Of a DNA stretch of 64,000 bases, positions 1 through 11,123 are shown piece after piece. The notes beneath the pieces are model-generated. The model was not told the DNA's origin, made no database searches, and saw nothing but the letters and a program-made list of their open reading frames with translations. The DNA comes from Candidatus Hydrothermarchaeum profundi. Its GTDB lineage: Archaea > Hydrothermarchaeota > Hydrothermarchaeia > Hydrothermarchaeales > Hydrothermarchaeaceae. Position numbers and translations under genes: made by a program. The DNA is taken from contig MTMF02000009.1 of assembly GCA_002011125.2 (NCBI GenBank), positions 1 to 64,000 on the forward strand, written 5' to 3'. Within the stretch, counting starts at the first letter, position 1; the number at the start of each line of letters is the position of its first letter.

Positions 1-754
1 TCTTACCAGTACCAGGCGGCCCATGAAGCAACACGCCCTTAGGAGGCTCAATACCGAGCCTGTCAAATAGCTCAGGATGCTTCATAGGAAGCTCAATCAT
101 CTCCCTAATCTTCGCAACTTCCTCCTTAAGTCCACCAATATCCTCATACGTCACTTCCGGTACTCTTTCAGCTTCTCCAACGGTTACCGCTTCAGGCTTC
201 ATTTCAAGTTCAGTTTTATTAGTTATTCTTACTATGCCTCCCGGATTTGTAGATACTACTACGAATCTAATCTCACCAAGTGAAAAAGGAGTTAATCTGA
301 AAATTCCGCTAAAAAACTCCTCAAAAGGAGTTCCTGCAAATTCCTTTCGTTCGCCAGGCGGCATAGGCATTATAACGTCGCCTTTTTTAACGGGCCTGCC
401 CAACAAATGTTGTTTAAAAATAGAGCCTCCCGTCATAATCCTAATACCTTCCTGGGCTGGTGCAATTACAACACGTTTTGCATCGCTATATTCAGCTTTT
501 CTTACTGTTACCATCTCACCAATACCTGTCTTCGCGTTAGCTCTAATTAGGCCATCCATGCGGATTACTCCTAATCCTACATCACTTGGATAAGCGCTTG
601 TCGCTATTGCCGCAGTTGATTTTTTACCAATTATTTCTACAATATCTCCTGGAGTGACCCCTATCTCGTCCATTGCCGTAGAATCTATTCTTACAATTCC
701 TTTCCCTACATCTCTCTGAACGGCTTCAGCTACTTTTAATTGAACTTCTTTCAT
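1..754 (-). CDS. cdc48: CDC48/VCP-like AAA+ ATPase, N-terminal part (cut by window edge)
   Basis: Hexameric AAA+ unfoldase that extracts and unfolds proteins for the proteasome and other quality-control routes in the cytoplasm. Translating the minus strand from the ATG at 754 gives a protein beginning [20 protein letters not shown], the double-psi-barrel N domain of archaeal CDC48, with a second N subdomain to about residue 190. The conserved linker [12 protein letters not shown] follows, and the first Walker A, GPPGTGK, is reached at about residue 246 just before the edge. The start has GGTGG a few bases upstream. Only the first 251 codons are present, so the D1 and D2 ATPase domains lie outside the window. 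A one-ATPase-domain relative cannot be excluded, but the N domain is diagnostic of the CDC48 group. Confidence 0.93.
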   Translation of the reverse strand, partial: MKEVQLKVAEAVQRDVGKGIVRIDSTAMDEIGVTPGDIVEIIGKKSTAAIATSAYPSDVGLGVIRMDGLIRANAKTGIGEMVTVRKAEYSDAKRVVIAPAQEGIRIMTGGSIFKQHLLGRPVKKGDVIMPMPPGERKEFAGTPFEEFFSGIFRLTPFSLGEIRFVVVSTNPGGIVRITNKTELEMKPEAVTVGEAERVPEVTYEDIGGLKEEVAKIREMIELPMKHPELFDRLGIEPPKGVLLHGPPGTGK

Positions 755-799
755 TACATCCACCTTCCCTAATCACTTCATTGACTTATTATTTAAAGA

Positions 800-1618
800 T
801 TAAAACTCTCTTCCATATTTGCTAATTTTCACATAACCAAAATGAACTATTCTCACCTTTTCTTTCACAGGGGTCTCAATCTCCAATTCTCCGTTCCAGT
901 CTATAAGAATCCCAAGGCCTAATATAGAATTTTTCTCATCTGCCAATCCTAAGAGGAGATTTTTTTCGAATTTACTAAACCGGCAAAACTTTATCTCCTC
1001 AAATCTCAATTTTAGCCTTTTTGACCTCCTAAAATATTCTCGAAATGCTTTTTCTCTCAGTTTCTTTCTTTCTCTTATTCCTTTTCTTCTAGTTTTTTCA
1101 GGAACATTGAGTCTCCTAATATTAAAAAACGAAAAAGGCTCTAGGATCTTCTCAAGTTCTTTTCCTCTTTGGATAGCTATGATAATGTCAGGCTCTAACA
1201 ACTCAATCTTACTAGTTTTCAGAGCAACACCAGCAGAATCAATAAGCCCTGTTGTATTTATAACAACGAACTTATTATTTAGCGCTTTTTCTACCATTAA
1301 CTTAGTACCAGTTAACATCTGAAGCAAATGTCCCTTAGGAGTCGTTGAACCTACAAAATACATGGCCCGGGGTTTTATCCTATTTAAAGAAAAGAAAGGT
1401 TCTAAGGGTTCACCCAGCGAAATTGTAGCGGGAGGTCCTATATGGGACTGCCCGACATCTCCATCTACTATGCCTACGCTATAACCACTTTTAACTAAAA
1501 AATTAGCGAGGTATCCCACTAAAGTACTTTTTCCGACATCATTTCCGCCAAGTATCAATATTTTACGTAGTTCTTTTGTAACTATCTCTTTTGATATTTC
1601 CTCCCACTCTTGACTCAT
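800..1618 (-). CDS. Clp1/Nol9/Grc3-type polynucleotide 5'-hydroxyl kinase
   Basis: ATP-dependent kinase family acting on 5'-hydroxyl ends of RNA or DNA; archaeal members are related to eukaryotic Clp1 and Nol9/Grc3. The P-loop GGNDVGKST lies near residue 26, followed by the family segment VDGDVGQSHIGPP containing the second acidic motif, then GSTTPKGH and NTTGLID. At about 272 residues it is a normal short archaeal form with a kinase core and a compact C-terminal domain. I chose the ATG at 1618, which overlaps the stop of the upstream small zinc protein as TGATG, over the TTG one codon earlier. The two genes are therefore probably translationally coupled. The family is clear; the physiological substrate in this organism is not known. 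Confidence 0.85.
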   Translation of the reverse strand: MSQEWEEISKEIVTKELRKILILGGNDVGKSTLVGYLANFLVKSGYSVGIVDGDVGQSHIGPPATISLGEPLEPFFSLNRIKPRAMYFVGSTTPKGHLLQMLTGTKLMVEKALNNKFVVINTTGLIDSAGVALKTSKIELLEPDIIIAIQRGKELEKILEPFSFFNIRRLNVPEKTRRKGIRERKKLREKAFREYFRRSKRLKLRFEEIKFCRFSKFEKNLLLGLADEKNSILGLGILIDWNGELEIETPVKEKVRIVHFGYVKISKYGREF

Positions 1619-1839
1619 CAACCAACCTTTTTTATCTCTTTAACTTTCCCCATATCATCTAAATGAAATTCTACCATAATTCTATCAGTTAAATACTCCG
1701 ACGGATTGAAGGTAGAATGACAATTTCCGCATTCTATATCTGCTGCCAATACCACGGCATACCAACTCGCTTCAGCATATACTGTATTACATTGCGGACA
1801 ATTAAAAATGCTGGTATCCAAATAAGCAATCGCCCCCAT
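1618..1839 (-). CDS. Small two-CxxC zinc-ribbon-like protein
   Basis: A protein of about 73 residues starting MGAIAYLD, with CPQC near residue 15 and CGNC near residue 38, spaced like a zinc ribbon, and a C-terminal tail ending KEIKKVG. I do not recognise the family. Longer in-frame starts run into the divergent gene on the other strand, so the ATG at 1839 is preferred. No Shine-Dalgarno is visible there and a TATA-like stretch lies close upstream, so the message may be nearly leaderless. Its TGA overlaps the ATG of the polynucleotide kinase gene by one base, which suggests a two-gene operon and perhaps a role in nucleic-acid metabolism; that role is inference from position only. Confidence 0.6.
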   Translation of the reverse strand: MGAIAYLDTSIFNCPQCNTVYAEASWYAVVLAADIECGNCHSTFNPSEYLTDRIMVEFHLDDMGKVKEIKKVG

Positions 1840-1893
1840 ATATATTATTTTAGCTAGGAACATATATATATCAATATCAACTATGAGCTCTCT
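1840..1893. promoter_or_regulatory. Short divergent promoter region
   Basis: Only 54 bases separate the start codons of the zinc protein (minus) and the coiled-coil protein (plus). The stretch contains two ATATATAT-type runs, near 1837-1848 and 1862-1871, which can serve as TATA boxes for the two directions. Neither start has a visible Shine-Dalgarno, which fits short-leader or leaderless transcripts. Confidence 0.4.
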
Positions 1894-3189
1894 ATGGAAG
1901 AGCCTGAAAAGGCTTTTATAAAGCATAAAGAACTGAAAGACGCTTGGTATTCTCTAATACAATCCTATGAAAGACTTTCCCAATTTGACTCTTGCTTAAA
2001 CGATAAGTTTAAGGATGAATTGAAGTCGGCTATTTTGAATATAGAAAATTGCAAGAGGATATTAGAATCGTTTGAAATTACTTTAAACTATTTTTTTCCA
2101 GCATTTCGTGAAAAGATACATTCAAAAATCTTAGAAATTTCTAGCTCTTTAAACGATCTTAATTTAGCATTTAACAACGATTTAAAAAACATACTTCGAC
2201 TAAAAAAACTAGTTAAAAAACTGCAGGATAAAGAGGAATATCTCCTTAAAGCTGAAAGGCAACTCAGAGAAGTAGAGAATCAGACCTCTGAAATATGTAA
2301 TAAATACTTCGAAAGAAGAAAAGAATACAAAATAGCCGAAGATAAAATAAATACCGCAATTTCAAGAAAAATTTCTGAAATTAGAGACGAATTCGAGGAA
2401 AAAGTATCTACTATAGTTTCCGGATATGAAATTTATATTGAAGATAGAGTAGTCGATACTACCAAACTCTTTGAAATACTCGTAGATAAGCCCAGCATCA
2501 TTGAAAAAATTGATCTTAAGCCCTTAGAAAAAAAATTGTTCGGAAGCTTACTGGGCAGGTCTCAAGTAGACGTAGCAAAAACTATTGTACTAAGGCATGA
2601 AGCGGGTAGCATTATAGAGAAAACATATCCTATTAAGGAAGCAGGGCAATATGCAATGAAAAAACTAAAAGAGAAATTCTCTGACCTCAATGAACTTGAA
2701 AGCTCCTGCAAAAGTATTGAGAAAAGACGTGAAAGTCTTTTAAAGGCGCGAGAAGTTCTAAGTTCTGATATTAGTCAACTGAAAAATGAACCCATTTTCT
2801 CTTATACAGACCCCAAAAAAATACTCGAACTTAGAGAACTTTATTTTGAAAAACTTAGCATCGTAAATTCCGCTTATGAAAATTTCTTATCTTTTGTAAA
2901 GGGGCTGTTAATAGAGTTGGAGGAAGAACCCGATCCCGAAAAAAGAGAATTGGTATCCAAAATCAAAGAACTAGAGAAGGAGAAAATAGAACTCCAATCT
3001 AAGCTTGAAGAATTAAAAGAGAAATATGCGTCCTTACAGAGCGATTTTGAGGAAAAGGTTGCTAAGATAGAAGAAACATCCGCCTTGGAACTTGAGGAAT
3101 GCAAAAAGCGCCTAGATAAAATAACTCATTATATTTCTGAAATGGAGAAAGAGCTTAAAAAGCATTTTGATATCCTCTTAGATAGGTAA
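1894..3189 (+). CDS. Long coiled-coil protein, function unknown
   Basis: A 431-residue, Lys/Glu-rich, largely alpha-helical protein that I cannot assign to a family. Heptad-like stretches occur at about residues 100-160 and most strongly at about 340-425, where Leu/Ile alternate with charged residues. A less repetitive, possibly globular middle part lies at about 165-260. There is no signal peptide, membrane segment, P-loop or Cys cluster, so it is not an SMC/Rad50 ATPase. The ATG at 1894 lacks a clear Shine-Dalgarno and lies within 55 bases of the divergent zinc-protein start. A structural or scaffolding role is a guess from the coiled coil only. Confidence 0.6.
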   Translation: MEEPEKAFIKHKELKDAWYSLIQSYERLSQFDSCLNDKFKDELKSAILNIENCKRILESFEITLNYFFPAFREKIHSKILEISSSLNDLNLAFNNDLKNILRLKKLVKKLQDKEEYLLKAERQLREVENQTSEICNKYFERRKEYKIAEDKINTAISRKISEIRDEFEEKVSTIVSGYEIYIEDRVVDTTKLFEILVDKPSIIEKIDLKPLEKKLFGSLLGRSQVDVAKTIVLRHEAGSIIEKTYPIKEAGQYAMKKLKEKFSDLNELESSCKSIEKRRESLLKAREVLSSDISQLKNEPIFSYTDPKKILELRELYFEKLSIVNSAYENFLSFVKGLLIELEEEPDPEKRELVSKIKELEKEKIELQSKLEELKEKYASLQSDFEEKVAKIEETSALELEECKKRLDKITHYISEMEKELKKHFDILLDR

Positions 3190-3237
3190 CTCTACATTAA
3201 TTTTAAACTTCAAAGTATATACTGGAAGAATTTAAAA

Positions 3238-4778
<1,541 letters not shown>

Positions 4779-4781
4779 AAT

Positions 4782-5096
4782 TCATCCCTTCAACACGCTT
4801 TCAACAATAGCTTCAGCCGCTTCCTTTATTCTTTTCTCCGCGCTTTCTTTAATTTTTTCAGCTTCAACTCTGGCTTTCTCTATTATCTCGCTAGCCTCTT
4901 CCTCTCCCTCTTTCCTCACCTTTTCTATAAGGTCCTTAACCTTTTTCCTAGCTTCCGCCTCTTTATCTTCAATAATTTTTCGAGATTTTATCCTCGCCTC
5001 ATCTATCATCTTTTCTGCTTCTTCCTCAGCTTTCTTTTTTTCTTCTTCAGCCTTCTCTTCAGCTTCTTTGATAGCTATTAAAGTTTCTATGACCAA
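4782..5096 (-). CDS. ahaH: A-type ATP synthase subunit H
   Basis: Small peripheral-stalk subunit that pairs with subunit E as a long coiled coil. The 104 residues are almost pure Ala/Glu/Lys/Arg helix (EEKAEEEKKKAEEEAEKMID, then KARVEAEKIKESAEKRIKEA), with the typical start of an Ile/Leu-rich segment followed by AEEKA repeats. The start is TTG at 5096, supported by GGAGGTGA six bases upstream. It follows the TrkA gene by 13 bases and precedes subunit E by three, so H and E are co-transcribed with the K+ regulator and pyrophosphatase. Low-complexity helices can imitate this family, but adjacency to subunit E settles the call. Confidence 0.85.
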   Translation of the reverse strand: MVIETLIAIKEAEEKAEEEKKKAEEEAEKMIDEARIKSRKIIEDKEAEARKKVKDLIEKVRKEGEEEASEIIEKARVEAEKIKESAEKRIKEAAEAIVESVLKG

Positions 5097-5109
5097 CTAG
5101 TTTCACCTC

Positions 5110-5769
5110 CTAGTATATATGACCCCTAAGCACCTTTGTCAACTTATCAATTACCTGGACTTTAGCTAAGGCAGTTATCTTATCGCCGCCTTTAATAATG
5201 GTGCTTCCGCGAGGTATGATGAGTTGTCCATTCCTATAGATAGCAGCTATAGAGCTATTTTCCGGCAACGGAATATCTTTTATGACTTTCCCATTTAACG
5301 GTGAATTCTTAGGTATATCTACTTCTATAATCTCTATGTCCTCCATAATCGCCAAAACCGTAGAAATCCCTGGCCTTACGATTAAATTTCTAATATGCGC
5401 TGCAATAGTGGTGCTAGGGTAAATTATATTCTCTACGCCTATCTCCTTGAAAATGTTTTCGTGTTTAGGATTTACTGAAAGGGTAATCATTCTTCTTATA
5501 TTAAACATCCTAGCCAGCTCACAAACCATTAGATTTACCTCATCATGACTAGTGGCCGCCACAATAACATCTGCCTTATCCGCACCTGCTTCTCTCAACA
5601 CATCGTACTCTGTACCGCTACCGGCAACTACAAGAGCGTCTATAACTTCTGCCAGCTTCTTAGCTTTATCTTCATCCTTCTCAACGATCACTACATTATG
5701 TTTATCAGATATTAGAAGATTTGCAAGCGTCACCCCAATTTTTGAGGCTCCAACAATTATTACATACAT
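5110..5769 (-). CDS. trkA: TrkA-type K+ channel/transporter regulatory subunit
   Basis: Cytoplasmic nucleotide-binding (RCK/KTN) subunit that gates Trk/Ktr K+ uptake or a K+ channel. The TrkA-N Rossmann domain starts at once ([16 protein letters not shown]), with an acidic residue ending beta-2 ([11 protein letters not shown]), then [21 protein letters not shown], and a TrkA-C domain from about residue 135 ([19 protein letters not shown]). I chose the ATG at 5769, preceded at good spacing by AGGTG, over the GTG three codons earlier. The membrane partner is not in the window. The gene sits 11 bases behind the pyrophosphatase and ahead of ATPase subunit H, so K+ control and ion-pumping genes share one transcription unit. 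Confidence 0.88.
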   Translation of the reverse strand: MYVIIVGASKIGVTLANLLISDKHNVVIVEKDEDKAKKLAEVIDALVVAGSGTEYDVLREAGADKADVIVAATSHDEVNLMVCELARMFNIRRMITLSVNPKHENIFKEIGVENIIYPSTTIAAHIRNLIVRPGISTVLAIMEDIEIIEVDIPKNSPLNGKVIKDIPLPENSSIAAIYRNGQLIIPRGSTIIKGGDKITALAKVQVIDKLTKVLRGHIY

Positions 5770-5780
5770 TTCTACCACAC

Positions 5781-7793
5781 CTACACAAATAAGGGTGCAA
5801 ATACTAGAGATACAATAGACATTAATTTTATTAAAATATTTAAGGATGGTCCGGCAGTATCTTTGAATGGATCCCCTACGGTATCTCCAATGACAGCTGC
5901 CTTATGTGCTGGTGAACCTTTTCCTCCAAAATTTCCTTCCTCTATGTATTTTTTAGCGTTATCCCATGCCCCTCCACAATTCGCCATCATTACTGCTAGT
6001 AGAAATCCCGCGGAAGTTGCACCAGCCAGCATACCTCCTAAAGCGCTTGGACCTAGGAGTATCCCAACCGCTAAAGGCGAAACCAATGCTAACATCCCGG
6101 GGAGTATCATCTCTCTTTGTGCAGCTTTAGTACTTATATCAACACACCGTGAATAATCAGGTCTCGCCTTACCTTCCATAAGTCCGGGTATTTCTCTAAA
6201 TTGTCTCCTAACCTCTCTAACCATCTCAAAAGCTGCTCTCCCTACTGCCTTCATCGTGAGAGAGCTAAAGAAGAATGGGAGCATACTTCCGAAAAATAAT
6301 CCTGCAAGAACCGTAGGGTCAGTTAGACTTATCTGAAGAACTTCTCCAGTTAACTTATTTATCGCTTGAGTATATGCAGCAATTAACGCCAAAGCCGTTA
6401 AAGCAGCTGACCCTATTGCAAAACCCTTGCCAGTAGCGGCAGTAGTGTTGCCTAGCGCATCTAACGCGTCTGTTCTTTTTCGTACGTGATCACCCAAGTG
6501 AGCCATCTCAGCAATACCTCCCGCATTATCAGCTACAGGCCCGTATGCGTCGGTGGATAGAGTTATCCCGAGAGTTGAAAGCATTCCTACTGCTGCTATT
6601 GCGATTCCATATAACCCTGCGAAGGTATATGATAGAATAATAGCAGCTCCAATCGTTATAACAGGGAATGCAGTACTAGCCATACCAACTGATATCCCGC
6701 TGATAATAGTTGTTCCTGCACCTGTCTGAGAAGCTTCAGATATCGATCTTGTAGGAGAATAGGTAGATGACGTGTAGTACTCTGTAACTAAGCCTATTAG
6801 TATACCCGCAGCTAAACCGGTTAATACTGCGTAAAATACTCCAATATTTTCTTCGCCCAAAGTGAAGCGAATAGCAAAATAGGAGAATATAACTACCAAA
6901 ATAGCGCTTGCAAATATGCCTTTACGTAATGCTAACAGGAGGACGCGCTGCTCTACTTCCTCTCCTGTCCTAACAAAAAAAGTACCTATTATAGAGGAGA
7001 TTATACCTGCCGATACTACCAACAAAGGGGTTATTATCCCATTAATGCCGTATCCCACGACTAAAGATAAGGCCATAGTTGCTATAACAGAACCAACATA
7101 CGATTCAAAAAGGTCTGCCCCCATTCCAGCAACGTCACCAACATTATCACCAACATTGTCCGCTATTACAGCAGGATTCCGAGGATCATCTTCGGGTATT
7201 CCCGCCTCAACCTTTCCAACTAAATCAGCTCCAACGTCAGCAGCTTTAGTAAAAATTCCTCCTCCGACCCTAGCAAATAATGCTATTGAACTCGCACCTA
7301 ATCCAAATCCAGCAATAGCCTCTGTAACTAACGCAGGATCATTAAAGACCTCTCCTAAGAAAAAGTATGCTACCACCAACCCAAATAGTCCTAAGCCCAC
7401 TACTGTTAGCCCCATAACTGCTCCACTAGAAAAAGCCACTCTGAGACCAGAATTCAAACTCTGCCTAGCAGCTTCCGCTGTTCTGCTGTTAGCTTTCGTC
7501 GCTATATTCATTCCAATAAAACCTGAAGATGCAGAGAGAAACGCGCCTAAAACAAACACTGCTGCTGAAAAAGGAGAGATGCCAATCGAAATAAGTATAC
7601 CTAACGCCACTACAAAAATCGCTATCACTCGATATTGCCTCTTTAGATAAGCAAAAGCTCCTTCTCTTGTAGCATTTGAGATTTCCTGCATTCTTTCAGA
7701 TCCCGGGCTTTGCCTCAATACATATGCAGTTAAGTACCCGGCAAAGGCCAACGCAACAATCGACACGATAAATGCAAAAAATACCAAAGTCAT
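5781..7793 (-). CDS. hppA: Membrane-bound ion-pumping pyrophosphatase, K+-dependent type
   Basis: Hydrolyses PPi and pumps H+ and/or Na+ across the membrane. The 670-residue, many-helix protein has the PPi/Mg site [20 protein letters not shown] and the second acidic set [14 protein letters not shown] near the C-terminus. In the segment [10 protein letters not shown] (residues 448-457), Ala452 and Gly455 match K+-dependent enzymes, whereas K+-independent ones carry Lys and Thr there. The gate region reads DLFESY with Glu230 in the position used by Na+-pumping and K+-dependent members, so Na+ transport is possible; ion choice cannot be settled from this alone. AGGAGGT lies just before the ATG. 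It heads the run trkA-ahaH-atpE-R15P isomerase. Confidence 0.95.
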   Translation of the reverse strand: MTLVFFAFIVSIVALAFAGYLTAYVLRQSPGSERMQEISNATREGAFAYLKRQYRVIAIFVVALGILISIGISPFSAAVFVLGAFLSASSGFIGMNIATKANSRTAEAARQSLNSGLRVAFSSGAVMGLTVVGLGLFGLVVAYFFLGEVFNDPALVTEAIAGFGLGASSIALFARVGGGIFTKAADVGADLVGKVEAGIPEDDPRNPAVIADNVGDNVGDVAGMGADLFESYVGSVIATMALSLVVGYGINGIITPLLVVSAGIISSIIGTFFVRTGEEVEQRVLLLALRKGIFASAILVVIFSYFAIRFTLGEENIGVFYAVLTGLAAGILIGLVTEYYTSSTYSPTRSISEASQTGAGTTIISGISVGMASTAFPVITIGAAIILSYTFAGLYGIAIAAVGMLSTLGITLSTDAYGPVADNAGGIAEMAHLGDHVRKRTDALDALGNTTAATGKGFAIGSAALTALALIAAYTQAINKLTGEVLQISLTDPTVLAGLFFGSMLPFFFSSLTMKAVGRAAFEMVREVRRQFREIPGLMEGKARPDYSRCVDISTKAAQREMILPGMLALVSPLAVGILLGPSALGGMLAGATSAGFLLAVMMANCGGAWDNAKKYIEEGNFGGKGSPAHKAAVIGDTVGDPFKDTAGPSLNILIKLMSIVSLVFAPLFV

Positions 7794-7810
7794 GGTTTAC
7801 CTCCTCTTCT

Positions 7811-9256
7811 CTATTTCTTATTTATTTTTTTCTTTAAGAGAAATTCAACTATGCGTGCATAAGCTGGCCTTGAAATAAAGACTCCAGCAGTAGCTCCCAC
7901 AATAGTTGTAAATGCAAATCCTTTTAGAAGGGACATTCCTATAAAAAACAACGCCACCATTGCAACCACAATAGTAGCGTATGATCCCATTATTATAAAG
8001 AAAGCGCTCTTAATTCTATACCTCATTGATTTACCTTTTTCTCCCAAAACCTCGTCAATTATAACTATTTGATTATCCATACCAGTGCCTAGAGCTGCTA
8101 TGATCCCCGCGATAGCCGGTAGGTCTATATTCCACCTAATGAGAGAAGCAAATCCTAGTATCATTATCACTTCACTTGCCCCGGTTGCAAGTATCGGTAG
8201 AACGATCAAAGGCTCTCTATACCTGAGATATATAAATGCGGATACTCCTATGAAAGCTAATATACCCGCTAAAACAGCGTTTTGAGAAAAATCTTCACCC
8301 AGAGCTGGCGATACGCTGAAACTTCCAACAATCTCTACTTTTATAGGTAGGGCTCCAGATCTCAGAATGACCTCTATCCTTCTCGCTTCTTCTCTGCCTT
8401 CTTCTCCTGAACCTGTTTCAAGCACTAAGCTTTTAACAATTTGACCTGCAGCGAGTTCTGCCTTAAGACTTTCTCCGATAGGGGCCTCATTTACTAAGCC
8501 TGTTTTTTGTACTATGAGGTCGGTTATATTAGTAGTTCTATTTATAAACTCGACTATCTTCTCCCTTTTTTTGCCTAAGTCCTCAGGTGAAATGTCCAAC
8601 TCTATCGTGGTTACAGTAACATTCCCTTTGACAACTTTAGTTTCAGCTTCAAGTCCTATCTCCCTCAAGAAATCTTGGAGCCCATTTATCTCAGTAGTGG
8701 TATAGACAGTGATCCTCGTTCCAGCATCCATGTACATATAAACATTTGCAAAATTAGTTACAATCGCAGCTTCCTTAAACTTTAATGCTGCTTCCTCAGA
8801 TATAGTAAATGGTACTCCCCAACTACCGCTACTTGCTTGGAATTCAAACGGGTCAACCCTTTTTATCTGGTCGCCTGTGAAAACAGAGATATTGCCTATC
8901 ATGACCTCCAGCTTGCCTGGTCTTCCAATAAGCTTTTCTGCTTCTTCAGGCCTTACTCCAGCTATCTCGATTCTGACATTTTTGTCCCCCATTGCCCTAA
9001 CCTTAACATCTCGAATACCAAAGCCTCCCCGGAGTCTTTCGTCTATGATCCGTGTCACCTGATCCATTTCCCGCAAATCTAGGGCTCTTTCTGTCTCAAG
9101 TATAATGGTACTCCCTCCTTGGAGGTCTAGACCTGTAGTAACCCCTCTCCACATAATTATGAGCAAAGAAACTGCTACACAGGCAAAAAGGATTCTCACC
9201 TTCCTATCTTTAAATAGTTCTTCTATTTTCTCCTCCCTCCTTTTTCTATATACCAC
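7811..9256 (-). CDS. secD: Protein-export membrane protein SecD
   Basis: RND-like partner of the Sec translocon that uses the ion gradient to assist late steps of protein export. The 481 residues show one N-terminal membrane helix (about 22-38), the conserved GLDLQGGS just after it, a large periplasm-equivalent domain, then five C-terminal helices with NAVLAGILAFIGVSAFIYLRY and AGIIAALGTGMDNQIVIIDE. The reading frame opens with a GTG at 9256 inside the end of secF (34-base overlap), with no clear Shine-Dalgarno. A GTG about 20 codons later would cut into the first helix region and is less likely. It is co-transcribed with secF, in the order F then D. Confidence 0.93.
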   Translation of the reverse strand: MVYRKRREEKIEELFKDRKVRILFACVAVSLLIIMWRGVTTGLDLQGGSTIILETERALDLREMDQVTRIIDERLRGGFGIRDVKVRAMGDKNVRIEIAGVRPEEAEKLIGRPGKLEVMIGNISVFTGDQIKRVDPFEFQASSGSWGVPFTISEEAALKFKEAAIVTNFANVYMYMDAGTRITVYTTTEINGLQDFLREIGLEAETKVVKGNVTVTTIELDISPEDLGKKREKIVEFINRTTNITDLIVQKTGLVNEAPIGESLKAELAAGQIVKSLVLETGSGEEGREEARRIEVILRSGALPIKVEIVGSFSVSPALGEDFSQNAVLAGILAFIGVSAFIYLRYREPLIVLPILATGASEVIMILGFASLIRWNIDLPAIAGIIAALGTGMDNQIVIIDEVLGEKGKSMRYRIKSAFFIIMGSYATIVVAMVALFFIGMSLLKGFAFTTIVGATAGVFISRPAYARIVEFLLKKKINKK

Positions 9257-10089
9257 TGCAATATACCCACATTCTGAATCCAGGTATTAATAAGATCTAC
9301 TATAAGCCCAATTATGATCACGAAAGCTATCTCCTTTAGCAATGGAGCAGTTGAAACTAAATAAAGAACTATCATTGCCGACAAAGTAGTTCCCGTCATG
9401 GTAAGACCAGTTTTCATGGCAGATTTTATCCTTTCTTCTAACTTTTTTTCTTTCTTCACTAGCAGTCTAGTGGTCAAGAGAATATCGGTATCAACTGAGT
9501 AACCTATTAAAAGAAGTAACGCTACAAACGAGCCGAGAGATAAATTTATTGAGAGTATTATCATTACAGCTACAGTTGTTACTATGTCAGAGAAAGCTGA
9601 AAGGATAACTGCACCCGAGGGGACAAAGGTTTTAAACCGTAGAAAGACGGCTATTGCCATAAAAATAAACGCACCAATTACAGCATAAATGGAGGTCTTT
9701 ATAAATAATCCTGAGACAGATGGGCTAAGGCTTTGTACGCTTATCTTATCTTCGGCTATTCCTTTAGAGATCAAGAAATCAGTTATATCTTTCTTTTCGT
9801 CTCCTGTTAAAAATTTTGCAATTTCAATGCTTTCCCCTATCACACTGCCTGTGAAATCTCTAAGCGTGGTTATATGCACCTCTAAACCGTAATTATCTTC
9901 TAAAGCTTTTTTTAAATCCACATCTTTTGGTACATCATAAACTGTTATAAGAGTCCCGCCTTTGAAATCAATGCTCATAGGCACGGTATTATTCATGACA
10001 CTATACGAAACTATCACTAGTGAAAGGACTAATATGCCTATTGGGATTATCATAAGCTTTTTTAAGTTAAATTTGGTTATATCTATCAT
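9223..10089 (-). CDS. secF: Protein-export membrane protein SecF
   Basis: Forms the SecDF complex with the product of the next gene. About 288 residues: an N-terminal helix (PIGILVLSLVIVSYSVM), the family signature SIDFKGGTLITVY, a soluble domain, and five C-terminal helices with SFVALLLLIGYSVDTDILLTTRLL, shown here only in part: the key piece is GYSVDTDILLTTR. I chose the ATG at 10089; a GTG two codons upstream is also possible. The upstream intergenic region is shared with the divergent DUF131 gene. Confidence 0.93.
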   Translation of the reverse strand: MIDITKFNLKKLMIIPIGILVLSLVIVSYSVMNNTVPMSIDFKGGTLITVYDVPKDVDLKKALEDNYGLEVHITTLRDFTGSVIGESIEIAKFLTGDEKKDITDFLISKGIAEDKISVQSLSPSVSGLFIKTSIYAVIGAFIFMAIAVFLRFKTFVPSGAVILSAFSDIVTTVAVMIILSINLSLGSFVALLLLIGYSVDTDILLTTRLLVKKEKKLEERIKSAMKTGLTMTGTTLSAMIVLYLVSTAPLLKEIAFVIIIGLIVDLINTWIQNVGILQWYIEKGGRRK

Positions 10090-10138
10090 ACCCACTCAAC
10101 TTAACTGAAATTGATATAAAAGTTTTTGGTGGTACGTT

Positions 10139-10402
10139 ATGAAGGTTAGCTTCATAACCATAGGTTTTCTATTAGTATTTCTTGGGATTCTCCTAATATT
10201 CATGGGAATGCTTACAGAAGCTATAAAAGGTAGCGAGTTAAGGAGTAAAGGAGAAGTTAAAAGTAGGGGAGCCGGTATAGTGATGATCGGCCCTTTTCCC
10301 ATAATCTTCGGCACAGATGCTGAATCTGTTAAGATCGTGATAATACTTACCATTATACTGATCCTCCTTGTAGCTTTCTTAATGATGAGGTGGTATCCCT
10401 GA
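10139..10402 (+). CDS. DUF131-type small membrane protein
   Basis: An 87-residue archaeal membrane protein of the uncharacterised DUF131 family. Two hydrophobic helices (about residues 5-27 and 64-83) flank a conserved central stretch with SRGAGIVMIGPFPIIFGTD, which is the family signature. GGTGG precedes the ATG at 10139. Its end overlaps the start of the tRNA methyltransferase gene by 13 bases, so the two are probably translated together. It lies divergently from secF, about 50 bases apart; no function is established. Confidence 0.8.
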   Translation: MKVSFITIGFLLVFLGILLIFMGMLTEAIKGSELRSKGEVKSRGAGIVMIGPFPIIFGTDAESVKIVIILTIILILLVAFLMMRWYP

Positions 10403-11121
10403 AATTGAAACTCTTAATAGATGAAAAGGATAGGAAATATCTTACCGATAGAGAGGAGTTTCACACCGGATTAGGGGTCGTTAAAATCGTTGAAAATGCT
10501 CAAAAAGTAACATCACACTTAGGACATGACTTCTCTGTTTTAAAACCTCGGCTTATAGACCTTTATGAAAAGCTTCCTCGATCAGGGAGCGTTCTATTGA
10601 AGCGGGATATTGGATTTATTTTAGCTTACACAAGCGTAGGTACGGGCGACATCGTTGTCGATGCAGGTACTGGCTCGGCATGTCTTGCCATGTTTTTAGC
10701 CAACATTGTACAACCCACCGGAAAAGTTTTTACCTATGAAATCAGAGAAAAATTCGCTGAAATAGCAAGAAAGAATATTGAAAACGCTGGACTCCAAGAG
10801 TTTATAGAAATCAAGATGAAGGATATTACCCAAGGCATTGATGAAGAAGAAGTCGATTTGGTAACTCTAGATCTTCCAGAACCTTGGCTGGTAGTTCAAC
10901 ACGCATATAAAGCCTTAAAACATGGCGGTTTTATAATGTCTTATAGTCCCTACATAGAGCAAGCAAAAAAAACTGTAGACTCTCTAAAGGAAGCATCATT
11001 CCGCGGCATAAAGACTTATGAAGTTTTTGAAAGAGAGATGGAGATTAGCAATAAGGGGGTTAGGCCGTCTACTCGAATGTATGGTCACTCAGCTTATCTA
11101 ACTTTTGCAAGGAAATATTAG
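10390..11121 (+). CDS. trmI: tRNA (adenine-N1)-methyltransferase, TrmI family
   Basis: SAM-dependent enzyme that makes m1A in the T-loop of tRNA (positions 57/58 in archaea). The 243 residues contain a small N-terminal beta domain and a Rossmann methyltransferase: motif I VVDAGTGSACLAMFLA near residue 95, acidic motif II YEIREKFAEIARKN, and the active-site DLVTLDLPEPW near residue 155. The GTG at 10390 gives an N-terminus of normal family length but lies inside the previous gene. A TTG at 10405, preceded by GAGGTGG at 10387-10393, is a good alternative. The next gene, mptE, begins two bases after the stop. Confidence 0.87.
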   Translation: MVSLKLKLLIDEKDRKYLTDREEFHTGLGVVKIVENAQKVTSHLGHDFSVLKPRLIDLYEKLPRSGSVLLKRDIGFILAYTSVGTGDIVVDAGTGSACLAMFLANIVQPTGKVFTYEIREKFAEIARKNIENAGLQEFIEIKMKDITQGIDEEEVDLVTLDLPEPWLVVQHAYKALKHGGFIMSYSPYIEQAKKTVDSLKEASFRGIKTYEVFEREMEISNKGVRPSTRMYGHSAYLTFARKY

Positions 11122-11123
11122 TT

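Noticed and set aside
6916-7650. 244-codon plus-strand frame opposite hppA
   Set aside because: Pro/Ala/Thr-rich mirror of the strongly conserved pyrophosphatase; shadow frame.
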